Under the pieces are notes generated by a model, which made no database searches, was not told where the DNA came from, and was given only the letters and a program-made list of their open reading frames with translations. The position numbers and the translations under genes were made by a program. A stretch of 64,000 nucleotides of DNA from Fusobacterium sp. GTDB lineage: Bacteria; Fusobacteriota; Fusobacteriia; Fusobacteriales; Fusobacteriaceae. Where the stretch lies: positions 1 through 64,000 of the forward strand of contig DXWL01000008.1 in assembly GCA_019416865.1 (NCBI GenBank), read 5' to 3'. Position 1 is the stretch's first letter. Each line of letters starts with the position of its first letter. Positions 49,889 through 58,774 of the stretch are shown one piece after another.

Positions 49889-52115
49889 ACTCCTCTTTAT
49901 CTTTAGTAATATTTGTATTTTTTTGAATAGTTCTTATATAATATACAGATTTACAGCCCTCTTTCCATGCTGTCATAAGTGTATTGTAAATATCTTTGGC
50001 TCTTATATTTTTATTTAAATCAAAAATAAGTTCCATAGAAACTCCCTGAGTTATCCATTTTCCTATTCTGCTCATAACTTTTACATAAGTTTCAGGATCT
50101 ATATTTTTAAATTCTGGGTAAAACCATGCTCTATCTTTTAGATGTTTTACTACTCTCGGAACAGCTCCTTTTTGATTTTTTTCAATATAAAATCTTGAGA
50201 ATGTAGGATTTACTGAAGCTGTGGCTCCCATTAAAAGTGATGTAGAAGTATTCGGTGCAACTGCTGTAAGCTCTCCGTTACGAAGTCCATATGTTTTTAC
50301 CAACTCAAAAGTTTTTTCCCATTTTTCACTGAATTTAGAATTTTTACTATACCACTCTCTGTCTTTTTTAAAGAATAAACCTTTGTCCCAGTCAGAATCT
50401 TTAAAAAGAGGATAAGCTCCTCTTTCAGAAGCAAGAAGAGCAGAAGATTTTATGCTGTATAAAGCAATCTCTTCAAAAAGCTCATCTATATCATCTAAAC
50501 TTTCTTCATAAATCATATATTTTCTTGCAAGATAATCAGCAAGTCCCATTGCTCCTATACCGATTGCTCTGTATGAAAGATTATGTTTGTCTGACTCTTT
50601 TATAGGTGTTTTTGTAAGGTCTATTGTATTGTCAAGTATTCTTACTGCTGTATCTACTATATTTTCCAATTCTTCTCTTGTAAGTTCAGCAAGATTAAGT
50701 GAAACAAGGTTGCAGGTATGTATTTCCCCTAGTTCAACCTCTCTTATCCCTCTTCCGTCAGAACTTTTTTCTGAAAAATTTTTGCTTGGAGAAAAATTAG
50801 AAAAACTTTCCATACATAGATTTCCATTTCCTATCATTCCTTTGTGGCTGTTATGATTCATAAGATTTGCTCTGTCTTTGAAAAATATATAAGGCATTCC
50901 AGTTTCAATTTGTACCTTCATAATCTCTTTAAAAAGCTCTCTTGCTTGAATAACTTTTTTTAAAGTAAGAGTATTATCGTTTTCTATTTTACTATAAATA
51001 TCTTCAAACTCTTTTCCATAAAGTTCACAAAGTTCAACACCGTATTTTTGTCTGATTTCATATGGGTCAACCAATGTCCAATGAAGATTATTTTCCACCC
51101 TCTTCATAAAAAGATCTGAAAGGACAACTTGTGGATATATATCATAAGCCTTTCCTCTTTGATCTCCATTTTCTGTTTGAAGTTCAAGAAAACTTTGAAT
51201 ATCCAAGTGCCATGAGTCAAGAGCAACTGTTACAGCTCCAGCTCTTCTTCCCTGCTGATTTACAGCGACAGCAGTATCATTGACGATTTTTATCCATGGA
51301 ACAACTCCGCCACTGGCATTATAATATCCATTTACCATAGAATTTTTTGCTCTTATTCTGGAAACATTAAGCCCTACTCCTCCTCCATTTTTGCTTATCT
51401 TTGCAATGGTATCTATATTGTAAAAAATAGATTCTATGTTGTCGTCCATTGCACTTATAAAGCATGACGAAAGATTTCCTTTAGGTATTCTCAAATTTGC
51501 TAGAATCGGTGTTGCCAGAGATATTTTTTTTAGGGAAAGAGCTTCATAAAATTTATGTGCAGCATTCACTTTGTCTTTTTCATTTACAGCTAAAAGCATT
51601 GCAATACACATAAAAACCTCTTGAGGAAGTTCAAATATATTCCCCCCATACTTTATAAGATATCTGTTTACAAACATATTTGCTCCAGCATAGTCATAAA
51701 GCATATCTCTTGAAGGGGCAATGAAACTTCCCAATGTTTCAATTTCCTCTTTAGAATATTTTAAGAGTCTGCTGTCATATATACCTTTTTCAGTAAGAGT
51801 TTTTACAGTGTTATAAAAATCACCATATGAAAATCCCCTCTTATGAAAAACTTCTCTTTCAGTTTCCATCATCAGAAGTCTTCCTGCTGCATATGTCCAA
51901 TCACTCTCTTCAAAGCTTGTCATAGCCACAGCCTGATTAATAAGAGATTCCTGAATTTTTTTTGTAGTTATGTTTTCTTGATAGATTGAATCAATACAGC
52001 TTTCAAGCTGTACCATATTTACTTCAAGATTTTCACAGGCTCTTATAAGTTTTTCTCTTATTTTAGTTATATCTAATTTTTCTCGTATTCCTGCTCTGTT
52101 TATAACTTCTCTCAT
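49869..52115 (-). CDS. nrdA: Class I ribonucleotide reductase large subunit
   Basis: A 748-aa catalytic subunit that makes deoxyribonucleotides. An N-terminal ATP-cone (residues ~1-90) is the dATP/ATP allosteric site. The catalytic trio lies in GNGNLCMES (Asn, Cys, Glu). Substrate-binding NTSTSLLMGATASVNPTF and the radical-transfer Tyr pair near KEGCKSVYYIRT follow. The tail ends CESC, the thiol pair that is re-reduced by NrdH/thioredoxin. It starts 10 bases after the NrdH-like gene and carries AGGACGG as ribosome site. Confidence 0.96.
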   Translation of the reverse strand: MREVINRAGIREKLDITKIREKLIRACENLEVNMVQLESCIDSIYQENITTKKIQESLINQAVAMTSFEESDWTYAAGRLLMMETEREVFHKRGFSYGDFYNTVKTLTEKGIYDSRLLKYSKEEIETLGSFIAPSRDMLYDYAGANMFVNRYLIKYGGNIFELPQEVFMCIAMLLAVNEKDKVNAAHKFYEALSLKKISLATPILANLRIPKGNLSSCFISAMDDNIESIFYNIDTIAKISKNGGGVGLNVSRIRAKNSMVNGYYNASGGVVPWIKIVNDTAVAVNQQGRRAGAVTVALDSWHLDIQSFLELQTENGDQRGKAYDIYPQVVLSDLFMKRVENNLHWTLVDPYEIRQKYGVELCELYGKEFEDIYSKIENDNTLTLKKVIQARELFKEIMKVQIETGMPYIFFKDRANLMNHNSHKGMIGNGNLCMESFSNFSPSKNFSEKSSDGRGIREVELGEIHTCNLVSLNLAELTREELENIVDTAVRILDNTIDLTKTPIKESDKHNLSYRAIGIGAMGLADYLARKYMIYEESLDDIDELFEEIALYSIKSSALLASERGAYPLFKDSDWDKGLFFKKDREWYSKNSKFSEKWEKTFELVKTYGLRNGELTAVAPNTSTSLLMGATASVNPTFSRFYIEKNQKGAVPRVVKHLKDRAWFYPEFKNIDPETYVKVMSRIGKWITQGVSMELIFDLNKNIRAKDIYNTLMTAWKEGCKSVYYIRTIQKNTNITKDKEECESCSG

Positions 52116-52125
52116 AATTCCGTCC

Positions 52126-52329
52126 TTATATAGTTTCTAAAAAGCTTTCCATAGTATAAAATTTTTCATCTTTTTCAATTACAGGAGCACTCATTATTCT
52201 TGCTTTACTTGCCACTGTCATAAGAGTTTTTAAATCTTCAATATATTCATATTCAATCCCTTTTTCTTCTAATGTTCTTTTAAGAGATTGACATTTTCCA
52301 CAATTTTCTTTTCCAAATACTTTTATCAT
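52126..52329 (-). CDS. nrdH: NrdH/glutaredoxin-like redoxin
   Basis: A 67-aa thioredoxin-fold protein with the redox pair CGKC (residues ~9-12) and the cis-Pro segment SAPVIEKDEKFY. It would reduce the CESC tail of NrdA. It is slightly shorter than classic NrdH. The start is at 52329 after AGGAGGAAACT. Longer in-frame starts run through the NrdR box and are not used. First gene of the nrd operon. Confidence 0.85.
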   Translation of the reverse strand: MIKVFGKENCGKCQSLKRTLEEKGIEYEYIEDLKTLMTVASKARIMSAPVIEKDEKFYTMESFLETI

Positions 52330-52342
52330 AGTTTCCTCCTGA

Positions 52343-52358
52343 ACACAATATATTGTGT
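52343..52358. promoter_or_regulatory. NrdR box
   Basis: ACACAATATATTGTGT, a perfect 16-bp palindrome that fits the NrdR consensus (ACACWATATATWGTGT), placed just ahead of the nrdH ribosome site. NrdR represses ribonucleotide reductase genes when dATP is high. A second box usually sits 31-32 bp away. Only a weak match (ACTACATATGGATATA at 52375) is present there. Confidence 0.85.
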
Positions 52359-52477
52359 TTTTATTTTGTTTTATTACTACATATGGATATATTATTGCAT
52401 AAATTTCAAAATTTTTCAAGGAGATTATATATAAAAAAAGTATTTTATTAAGAGGCTCTGAAATTTAAGGGAAAATA

Positions 52478-52512
52478 AAAAAGACAGAAGAAATTTTTCC
52501 TCTGTCTTTTTT
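52478..52512 (-). terminator. Terminator of the mgl operon
   Basis: Minus strand: AAAAAAGACAGAGGAAA pairs with TTTCTTCTGTCTTTTTT; strong stem and U-tract after mglC. Confidence 0.85.
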
Positions 52513-52527
52513 ATAATATTTTATATA

Positions 52528-53550
52528 TTAGTGTTTTTTAGAATATTTCATTGAGTCAAATGCAACAGCAACTATTATGATTGCTCCTTTAATGATATAT
52601 TGCCAGTATGGGCTTACACCAACATAAGTTAATCCATAGTTGATAACTGTTAGAATGATAACTCCTGTAATAACTCCAGAAATTCTTCCAACTCCTCCAT
52701 AGAATGAAACTCCTCCGATTACACAAGCAGCGATAGCGTCCATTTCATACATGAATCCAAGGTTGTTAGTTGCAGAACCGATACGACCAGCTTCTAAGAA
52801 TCCTCCAAAAGCATAGAATATACCAGAAAGAGCATATACAATTATTAATGTAAGAGCAACATTTACCCCAGACACTCTTGCAGCTTCAGGGTTACCTCCA
52901 ACTGCGAATAAGTTTTTACCGAATTTTGTTTTATTCCATAATACCCACATGATTATAGCACAGATAGCTGCGTATATGATAAGGTATGGAAGTCTGAATC
53001 CTGCTATATTGAAAGCACCTTGAGCAAATCTTGTATATCTTGCATCAAATCCAGATATTGGAGATCCTCCAACATAGTCATAGTAAAGTGAGTTAAGTCC
53101 ATAAACAATTGTCATAGATCCCATTGTAACAATGAATGGGTGAAGATTTAAGAAAGCAACAACAGCTCCGTTGAAAGCTCCAACAATTGCTCCGACAACT
53201 ACAACAGCTAAGATAACTAAGAAAATAGGAACTTCTCCTAAGTTAGGGAAAACCTTATTTACATTTGTAGTAGCTTGTAAAAGTGTAGCTGATATAACAG
53301 CAGCAAATCCAACTTGTCTACCTGCAGAAAGGTCAGTACCAGTTGTAACAATAAGTCCAGCAACCCCAAGAGCTATAATTGCTCTAACAGATGATTGTGT
53401 TAAAATGTTTCTGAAGTTTCTTATACTTAAGAAAGAAGGTTCTTTTATAATGATAAGAACTAACATTGCAAATAATACAAGATATAATCCTGATTGGATT
53501 AAGATTTTTTTGATATCAATATTTCCATCTTTTGTTTTTGGTAAATTCAT
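52528..53550 (-). CDS. mglC: Galactose/methyl-galactoside ABC transporter permease
   Basis: A 340-aa permease of the ribose/galactose (RbsC/MglC) family with about ten spans. Family segments: VTTGTDLSAGRQVGFAAV, LNLHPFIVTMGSMTIVYGLN, NPEAARVSGVNV (the ATPase-contacting loop) and AACVIGGVSFYGGVGRISG. It is the last gene of mglB-mglA-mglC, 25 bases after mglA. It imports galactose for the GalM/GalK/GalT enzymes encoded nearby. Confidence 0.95.
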   Translation of the reverse strand: MNLPKTKDGNIDIKKILIQSGLYLVLFAMLVLIIIKEPSFLSIRNFRNILTQSSVRAIIALGVAGLIVTTGTDLSAGRQVGFAAVISATLLQATTNVNKVFPNLGEVPIFLVILAVVVVGAIVGAFNGAVVAFLNLHPFIVTMGSMTIVYGLNSLYYDYVGGSPISGFDARYTRFAQGAFNIAGFRLPYLIIYAAICAIIMWVLWNKTKFGKNLFAVGGNPEAARVSGVNVALTLIIVYALSGIFYAFGGFLEAGRIGSATNNLGFMYEMDAIAACVIGGVSFYGGVGRISGVITGVIILTVINYGLTYVGVSPYWQYIIKGAIIIVAVAFDSMKYSKKH

Positions 53551-53575
53551 AATTTTTCTCCTTATTACTTATAGA

Positions 53576-55081
53576 TTATAGATATTTAGCAGAAAGAGCT
53601 AAAATTTCCTCTTGTGTAGTTTCTTTTGTATTTACAATTCCTGCAACTCTACCGTTGCTCATTACCAATATTCTGTCAGTGATACCTAAAAGTTCAGGCA
53701 TTTCTGAAGAGATCATGATGATTCCTTTGTCTTTTTTAGCAAGATCTATCATAAGTTGGTAAATTTCATATTTAGCCCCTACATCGATACCTCTTGTAGG
53801 TTCGTCAAGCATTAATACATCAGGTTCAGTTAGAAGCCATCTTCCTAAAATAACTTTTTGTTGGTTTCCTCCTGAAAGAGTACCGATTTGAGTTGCTTGA
53901 GATGGAGTTTTAACTCTCATACTGTCTATAACCCATTTTGTATCATCGCACATTCTTTTATTGTTAAGAAGTCCTAAAAGCTTACTTTTGTAATTGTCTA
54001 TGTTAGAAACGATAGAGTTTACTTTTATATCAAGCATACTGAATATACCTGTTGCTCTACGTTCTTCTGTAACAAGGGCAAATCCATTTTTAATAGCCTC
54101 GTTAGGAGTTCTGTTTTTTACTTCTTTACCGTTTAAGAATATTTTTCCTGAAGCTTTTTCTCTCATTCCGAAAAGTGTTTCTACAATGTCTGTTCTTTTT
54201 GAACCAACAAGTCCTGCAATCCCTAAAATTTCCCCTTTATGAAGCTCGAAAGATGCTTCTTTTAATGAAGGTTGGTTAAGAGCAGAAAGATTTTCTACTT
54301 TTAAGATTACCTCTTTTACTTCGTTGTCTTTTGGAGGGAAACGGTTAGTAAGATCTCTACCAACCATCATGTTTATAATTTGGTCTGTTGTAAGATCTGC
54401 TACTGAATCTGTAGCAACCCATTTTCCATCTCTCATTATTGTGATATCATCACATATCTCTTTAATTTCTTCCATTTTGTGAGAAATATAAACTATTCCG
54501 CACCCTTTTTCTCTAAGTTTTCTGATAATTTTAAATAAGTGCTGTACTTCGTTTTCAGTAAGTGATGAAGTTGGCTCATCCATTACTATTATTTTTGAAT
54601 TGTATGATACTGCTTTCGCAATTTCTATCATTTGTCTTTGTGAAACAGAAAGATCAGCAACTTTCATACGAGGATCTACCTCAATATCAAGATCTTTGAA
54701 TATTCTTACTGTTTCATCGTACATTTTCTTTTCATCTACAAAAACTCCCTTCATTGGGAATCTTCCAAGCCAAATATTGTCAAGAACATTTCTTTGAGTT
54801 ACTTGGTTAAGTTCTTGGTGAACCATTGATACCCCATTTTCAAGAGCATCTTTTGCAGAAGTAAAGTTTATTTCTTTACCGTCTAAAAGAATATTTCCTG
54901 TATCCTTTTTATATATTCCGAATAAACATTTCATAAGTGTTGATTTCCCGGCTCCGTTCTCTCCCATAAGAGCATGAACGCTGCTTGGTCTTACTTTTAG
55001 GTTTACTCCGTCCAAAGCTTTAACACCTGGGAATTCCTTAGAGATATTATCCATTACCAATAAGTAGTTTGTGTTTTCCAT
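53576..55081 (-). CDS. mglA: Galactose/methyl-galactoside ABC transporter ATPase
   Basis: A 501-aa double ATPase. The N-terminal domain has Walker A GENGAGKST, signature LSVSQRQMIEIAKAV and Walker B IIVMDEPTSSL. The C-terminal domain has the degenerate Walker A LVGSKRTD typical of MglA/RbsA and signature LSGGNQQKVILGRWL with MLDEPTRGIDVGAK. The middle matches MglA well. It follows mglB after an 86-base gap with a strong hairpin, which likely sets a lower dose of MglA and MglC than of MglB. Confidence 0.95.
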   Translation of the reverse strand: MENTNYLLVMDNISKEFPGVKALDGVNLKVRPSSVHALMGENGAGKSTLMKCLFGIYKKDTGNILLDGKEINFTSAKDALENGVSMVHQELNQVTQRNVLDNIWLGRFPMKGVFVDEKKMYDETVRIFKDLDIEVDPRMKVADLSVSQRQMIEIAKAVSYNSKIIVMDEPTSSLTENEVQHLFKIIRKLREKGCGIVYISHKMEEIKEICDDITIMRDGKWVATDSVADLTTDQIINMMVGRDLTNRFPPKDNEVKEVILKVENLSALNQPSLKEASFELHKGEILGIAGLVGSKRTDIVETLFGMREKASGKIFLNGKEVKNRTPNEAIKNGFALVTEERRATGIFSMLDIKVNSIVSNIDNYKSKLLGLLNNKRMCDDTKWVIDSMRVKTPSQATQIGTLSGGNQQKVILGRWLLTEPDVLMLDEPTRGIDVGAKYEIYQLMIDLAKKDKGIIMISSEMPELLGITDRILVMSNGRVAGIVNTKETTQEEILALSAKYL

Positions 55082-55113
55082 ATTATCTCCTTTTTCTTTT
55101 TGTTTCTTAATAA

Positions 55114-55144
55114 AAGAGAGAGTGAAATATTTACACTCTCTCTC
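55114..55144 (-). promoter_or_regulatory. mglB-mglA intergenic hairpin
   Basis: Minus strand: GAGAGAGTG-loop-CACTCTCTC, an 11-14-bp stem, followed by TTTTATT. It can stabilise the mglB message and partly terminate ahead of mglA, as is common after binding-protein genes. Confidence 0.65.
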
Positions 55145-55167
55145 AATTTGTATTCAATTATTGAATC

Positions 55168-56184
55168 CTATTTGAATTGAGCTACGTTAGCTTTATCAAT
55201 TCCGATACTTGGAACTAATAATACTTTGTTTTCAAGAACTAAATCTGTTCCTTCAGTTGCTGGTTTTCCTGCTGCTAAGTTAACAGCGATTTGGAATGTT
55301 GCAGTTCCTTGTCCTTTTGCATCGTTAAGAACTGTTCCTGCCATTTCTCCTGCTTCGATTTTAACAAGAGCTTCTGGTAATGCGTCAACACCAAATACTG
55401 GTAAAGCTTTTCCGAAAGCTTTCATAGATTCGATAGCTCCTAGAGCCATTCCGTCATTGTTACAGATAACAACTTCGATTTTATCTCCGTTAGGTCCTGA
55501 TAACCAAGCATCCATTTTATCTTTTGCCATAGCTGTATCCCATAGAGCTGCGTCTAAGTGTAATTCTTCTGTTTGGATTCCCATTTCGTTAAGAGTTTTT
55601 ACAGAGTAGATTGTTCTAGCTTCTGCGTCAGGGTGTCCAGGTTCTCCTTTTAACATAACATATTGGATAACTCCGTCTTTGTTAAGGTCAAGAGCTGGAT
55701 TTTCTTTCCAAAGTTTAGCGATTAATTCTCCTTGAGCTATTCCTTGAGCGTTAGGGTCAATTCCTACGTAGTAAGCTTTATCATAAGAATCGATAACTGA
55801 TTGGTCAGGTCTTTTGTTGTAGAATACAACTGGTACATCTTCTGCTTTTATTTTTTCAAGAACTGTTGCTCCTGATGCTGGGTCAACAAGGTTGATAGCA
55901 AGAGAGTCAACACCTTTTGATAACATTACATCAATTTGGTCATTTTGAGTTGTTTGGCTGTTTTGAGAGTCGTTCATTTGAAGATCAACTTTGTCAGCCA
56001 CTTTAGCTGCTTCGTCGCTTACTACTTGTCTGAATAGTGCGATAAAGTTGTCGTCATATTTATATGCTGTAAGTCCTACTCTTAATTTTTCTGGAGCTTT
56101 AGTTTCAGCTGCTTTTTCTCCTCCGCATCCAACAAGTCCTGCTGCTAAGATAACTGCTCCTAAAAATATACTAGCTTTTTTCAT
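55168..56184 (-). CDS. mglB: Galactose-binding lipoprotein
   Basis: A 338-aa substrate-binding protein. The N-terminal signal ends in a lipobox, LVGC (Cys about residue 20), so it is a lipoprotein and not a free periplasmic protein. The mature part begins LRVGLTAYKYDDNFIALFRQ. Sugar-site residues are seen in NDSQNSQTTQNDQ, VFYNKRPD, NNDGMALG and VFGVDALPEA, all typical of D-galactose/D-glucose binders. The start at 56184 (ATG) is preferred over TTG 56190 by distance from AGGAGG. First gene of the operon, under a promoter with a palindromic operator. Confidence 0.93.
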   Translation of the reverse strand: MKKASIFLGAVILAAGLVGCGGEKAAETKAPEKLRVGLTAYKYDDNFIALFRQVVSDEAAKVADKVDLQMNDSQNSQTTQNDQIDVMLSKGVDSLAINLVDPASGATVLEKIKAEDVPVVFYNKRPDQSVIDSYDKAYYVGIDPNAQGIAQGELIAKLWKENPALDLNKDGVIQYVMLKGEPGHPDAEARTIYSVKTLNEMGIQTEELHLDAALWDTAMAKDKMDAWLSGPNGDKIEVVICNNDGMALGAIESMKAFGKALPVFGVDALPEALVKIEAGEMAGTVLNDAKGQGTATFQIAVNLAAGKPATEGTDLVLENKVLLVPSIGIDKANVAQFK

Positions 56185-56255
56185 AATCAAATTACCTCCT
56201 GAGTTTTTATATTATACCTTATGTTTTTTTTACTTTTTGCCTAAACTGATTTTTT

Positions 56256-56280
56256 TAGGTTAAACAAAGCTTTTAACCTA
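56256..56280. promoter_or_regulatory. Candidate operator at the mglB promoter
   Basis: TAGGTTAAA-CAAAGCT-TTTAACCTA: perfect 9-bp arms with a 7-bp spacer, lying just after the predicted transcript start. The best candidate binder is the ROK repressor at 57373-58584 (inference). Confidence 0.6.
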
Positions 56281-56290
56281 TTTCTATTCT

Positions 56291-56319
56291 AATATACTTT
56301 TAAATTTGTATTTTGTCAA
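56291..56319 (-). promoter_or_regulatory. Promoter of mglBAC
   Basis: Minus strand: TTGACA, 17 bp, TATATT. The leader is about 100 bp and carries the palindromic operator. Confidence 0.75.
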
Positions 56320-56330
56320 TACACTTTTTT

Positions 56331-57386
56331 TTATTTTTTAACAAAATCATTGAAAATAAAAGCTGTTTTTTGATAATATTTTTTCTCAGCTGTATAAATT
56401 CTTCCCTTTTCAGGAATAAAATTAAGAACATCAGGATAATCTTGAGTTTCAAGACAGAATCCAAAATGATTTCTGCATCTTGTATTTTTTGAAATTATCC
56501 CAACTTCATCCAGCCAGTTTCCTGTGTATATTACTACAGCAGGTTGATCTGTTACCATTTTAAGAGTTCTTCCACTTTTTTTATCAATGCACTCTGCATC
56601 AAATTTGTTTTTATGAGAAAGAACAAAAGGATGATCTATTCCATGATTTACTATAACTGCCTGAGGGTCTTCTGAAGTGAAGAACTCCTTAAATATTCTT
56701 CCCTTTCTCAAATCAAAGATAGTATCATCTGTAAGTGATATTTTTACAGGAAGTGTTTCATTATCAACTTCCAAATATTCATCACTGGAAAGTGTAATTA
56801 TTTGATTGCCAATGTCCTCTTTATAATCTCCGCTCAAATTGAAATATGTGTGATTTGTAAGACTCATATAAGTATCTCTGTCTGGTATTCCTTCATACTC
56901 CAAAGTAAGTTTATTATTTTCTAAAATATATTTTACTGTAAAATCAATTTTTCCAGGATAACCAGCTTCCATATGAGGAGAAGTTCTTTTCAAAATAAGA
57001 ACAGCTTTTTCTTCCTCTGTGAAAACTTCAGCGTCCCATATCTTTTGTCCGTAAAATTCCGGATATCCATGAAGATTATTGCCGCAGTTATTTGTTTCCA
57101 GCTGATAAAGAGTGCCGTTTATTGTAAGCTTTCCTCTTTTTATTCTTCCAGCTGTTCTTCCCACAATTGCACCAAAGTGAGGTGAACGCTCTTCATATCC
57201 TTGAATATCATCAAATCCAAGTACAATATTTTCAAATTTTCCATCTTTATCAGGGGTTTTAATCTCTTGAATTACTCCCCCGTAGTTAAGTACTTTTATC
57301 TCTGCAAACTGATTTTTTAAAGTGTAACGGTAAACCTGTTCACCATGTTTTGTAATTCCCCATTCCTCTTTATCAGTCAAAATCAT
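56331..57386 (-). CDS. galM: Aldose 1-epimerase (galactose mutarotase)
   Basis: A 351-aa enzyme interconverting beta- and alpha-galactose so that GalK can use it. Catalytic and binding segments: NNLHGYPEFYGQKIW, the His in LTNHTYFNLSG, and the Glu base in CLETQDYPD. Its start overlaps the end of the ROK regulator by 14 bases on the same strand, so both are one transcript. Mgl import, GalM, GalK and GalT form a complete Leloir entry, lacking only galE in this window. Confidence 0.94.
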   Translation of the reverse strand: MILTDKEEWGITKHGEQVYRYTLKNQFAEIKVLNYGGVIQEIKTPDKDGKFENIVLGFDDIQGYEERSPHFGAIVGRTAGRIKRGKLTINGTLYQLETNNCGNNLHGYPEFYGQKIWDAEVFTEEEKAVLILKRTSPHMEAGYPGKIDFTVKYILENNKLTLEYEGIPDRDTYMSLTNHTYFNLSGDYKEDIGNQIITLSSDEYLEVDNETLPVKISLTDDTIFDLRKGRIFKEFFTSEDPQAVIVNHGIDHPFVLSHKNKFDAECIDKKSGRTLKMVTDQPAVVIYTGNWLDEVGIISKNTRCRNHFGFCLETQDYPDVLNFIPEKGRIYTAEKKYYQKTAFIFNDFVKK

Positions 57387-58584
57387 ATTTTCCCCCTATC
57401 TTTGCTATATATTTTTTAGTAAAATCTTTATTTTCAAAAATATTTTTTACAACTACTGCAATAGGAGCATAATAGAATAACTCATCTCCCAGTTGTGTAG
57501 GTTCTATGATACATTTTTGAAATTCTAAAGAAAATTTATTAAGCTCAAATTTTAGGGTATCCATTAAAAATTTGCTGGTAAATATCTCTCCAACCAGAAT
57601 AATTTTTTCAGGATCAATGATAGAAACTAATATATTAAGTCCTTGAGCAATATATTCTACTGCTTCGTTTGTAACCTGTATTGCCAAGAAATCCCGTTTT
57701 TTTACAGCCAAAAGTATATCATTCATATCAAGAAATCCTTTTTTAGCAAGGATATCTTTCAGCATACTGTATTTTCCAATCTTAATATCAGATGTGATCC
57801 TATTTATGATTGCTGTATTGGAGGATTCTGCTTCCAAGCATCCCCTCTTCCCACAGGAGCATTTTCTTATACTGCTGGTGTTTATAACAATATGTCCCAT
57901 CTCTCCTGCTATGGAGTTAAATCCTCTGTAAAGATTTCCATCAATTACAGTGCAGGTTCCTATTCCTTCACAGATATTGAAGATTACAAAATCGTCAATT
58001 CCCTTACATCCTCCTATCTGCTGTTCTGTAAGTGCCATAGCTCTTACATCGTGCTCCAGAAGAACTGGGATATCAAATTTGTCCTCAATATGTTTCACTA
58101 TATTTAGATTTCGCCATTTATAGTGGGGGGACATAATGGATATTCCTTTTTCATGGTCCACAAACCCGGTTATTATTACTGTAATAACTCCAATTTTCTT
58201 TTCCACAGCCAGAGTATTGGAGATAACTTTATCAATAAAATCAAGTATGTCATCGTCGCGTATCTTTTCCAGTGAGTATTTTTTCCTCTTTCTTATCTCT
58301 CCGTTTATCTTTCCAATTGTAAGGAAAATATTTTTAGGAGCCAAGTTAAGACCAAGTACATCACCAAAAATCTTTTCATTGATTGTAAGAATTATAGGAG
58401 GTCTTCCTCCTGTAGAAACTCCAATATTTTTTTCCAAAATAATTTTTTTATCCAGCAGGGATTTTATTATTTTAGATATTCTGGCAGGTGTAAGATCAAA
58501 AATTTCTGCCAGTTCCAGCCGGGAGATAGTTTTTCTTTCTTTGATAATTCTAAGAATCTCTTCTTCCCTTATACTCTGTTTCAT
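57373..58584 (-). CDS. ROK-family transcriptional repressor of galactose genes
   Basis: A 403-aa NagC/XylR-type regulator. The N-terminal winged helix is KERKTISRLELAEIFDLTPARISKIIKSL (residues ~15-45). The ROK sugar domain follows, with LEHDVRAMALTEQQIG, the zinc-binding CSCGKRGCLEAESS and GQGLN-type IAQGLNILVSI. It has no kinase-only features. It lies between mgl and galK and overlaps galM, so it most likely senses galactose or a related sugar and represses these units. The candidate operator is 56256-56280. The ligand is inferred from context. Confidence 0.85.
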   Translation of the reverse strand: MKQSIREEEILRIIKERKTISRLELAEIFDLTPARISKIIKSLLDKKIILEKNIGVSTGGRPPIILTINEKIFGDVLGLNLAPKNIFLTIGKINGEIRKRKKYSLEKIRDDDILDFIDKVISNTLAVEKKIGVITVIITGFVDHEKGISIMSPHYKWRNLNIVKHIEDKFDIPVLLEHDVRAMALTEQQIGGCKGIDDFVIFNICEGIGTCTVIDGNLYRGFNSIAGEMGHIVINTSSIRKCSCGKRGCLEAESSNTAIINRITSDIKIGKYSMLKDILAKKGFLDMNDILLAVKKRDFLAIQVTNEAVEYIAQGLNILVSIIDPEKIILVGEIFTSKFLMDTLKFELNKFSLEFQKCIIEPTQLGDELFYYAPIAVVVKNIFENKDFTKKYIAKIGGKYDFD

Positions 58585-58611
58585 ATAACACCTCTGCTTT
58601 TGTTACTACTA

Positions 58612-58640
58612 TATTTAATATATTTATTACAATTTGTCAA
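58612..58640 (-). promoter_or_regulatory. Promoter of the ROK regulator-galM unit
   Basis: Minus strand: TTGACA, 17 bp, TAAATA, about 30 bp before the start. Confidence 0.5.
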
Positions 58641-58734
58641 AACAAAAAACATATAAAAGTAAAACTTTATCAATTTTTTTAATTAAGTATATCATATTTT
58701 TCTGAAAAAGTTTTATATTTTTTTTAACATAAAG

Positions 58735-58740
58735 TATAAT
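58735..58740 (+). promoter_or_regulatory. -10 box of galKT
   Basis: TATAAT 35 bp before the galK ATG, with no good -35 (TTTATA at 17 bp), suggesting an activated or weak promoter. Confidence 0.4.
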
Positions 58741-58774
58741 AAATGTACACAATATATTATTAGGAGGATTAAAA

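Noticed and set aside
58746..58761. NrdR-box-like ACACAATATATTATTA ahead of galK
   Set aside because: Only the left arm matches; the right half (ATTA instead of GTGT) breaks the palindrome, and galK has no reason to be in the NrdR regulon.
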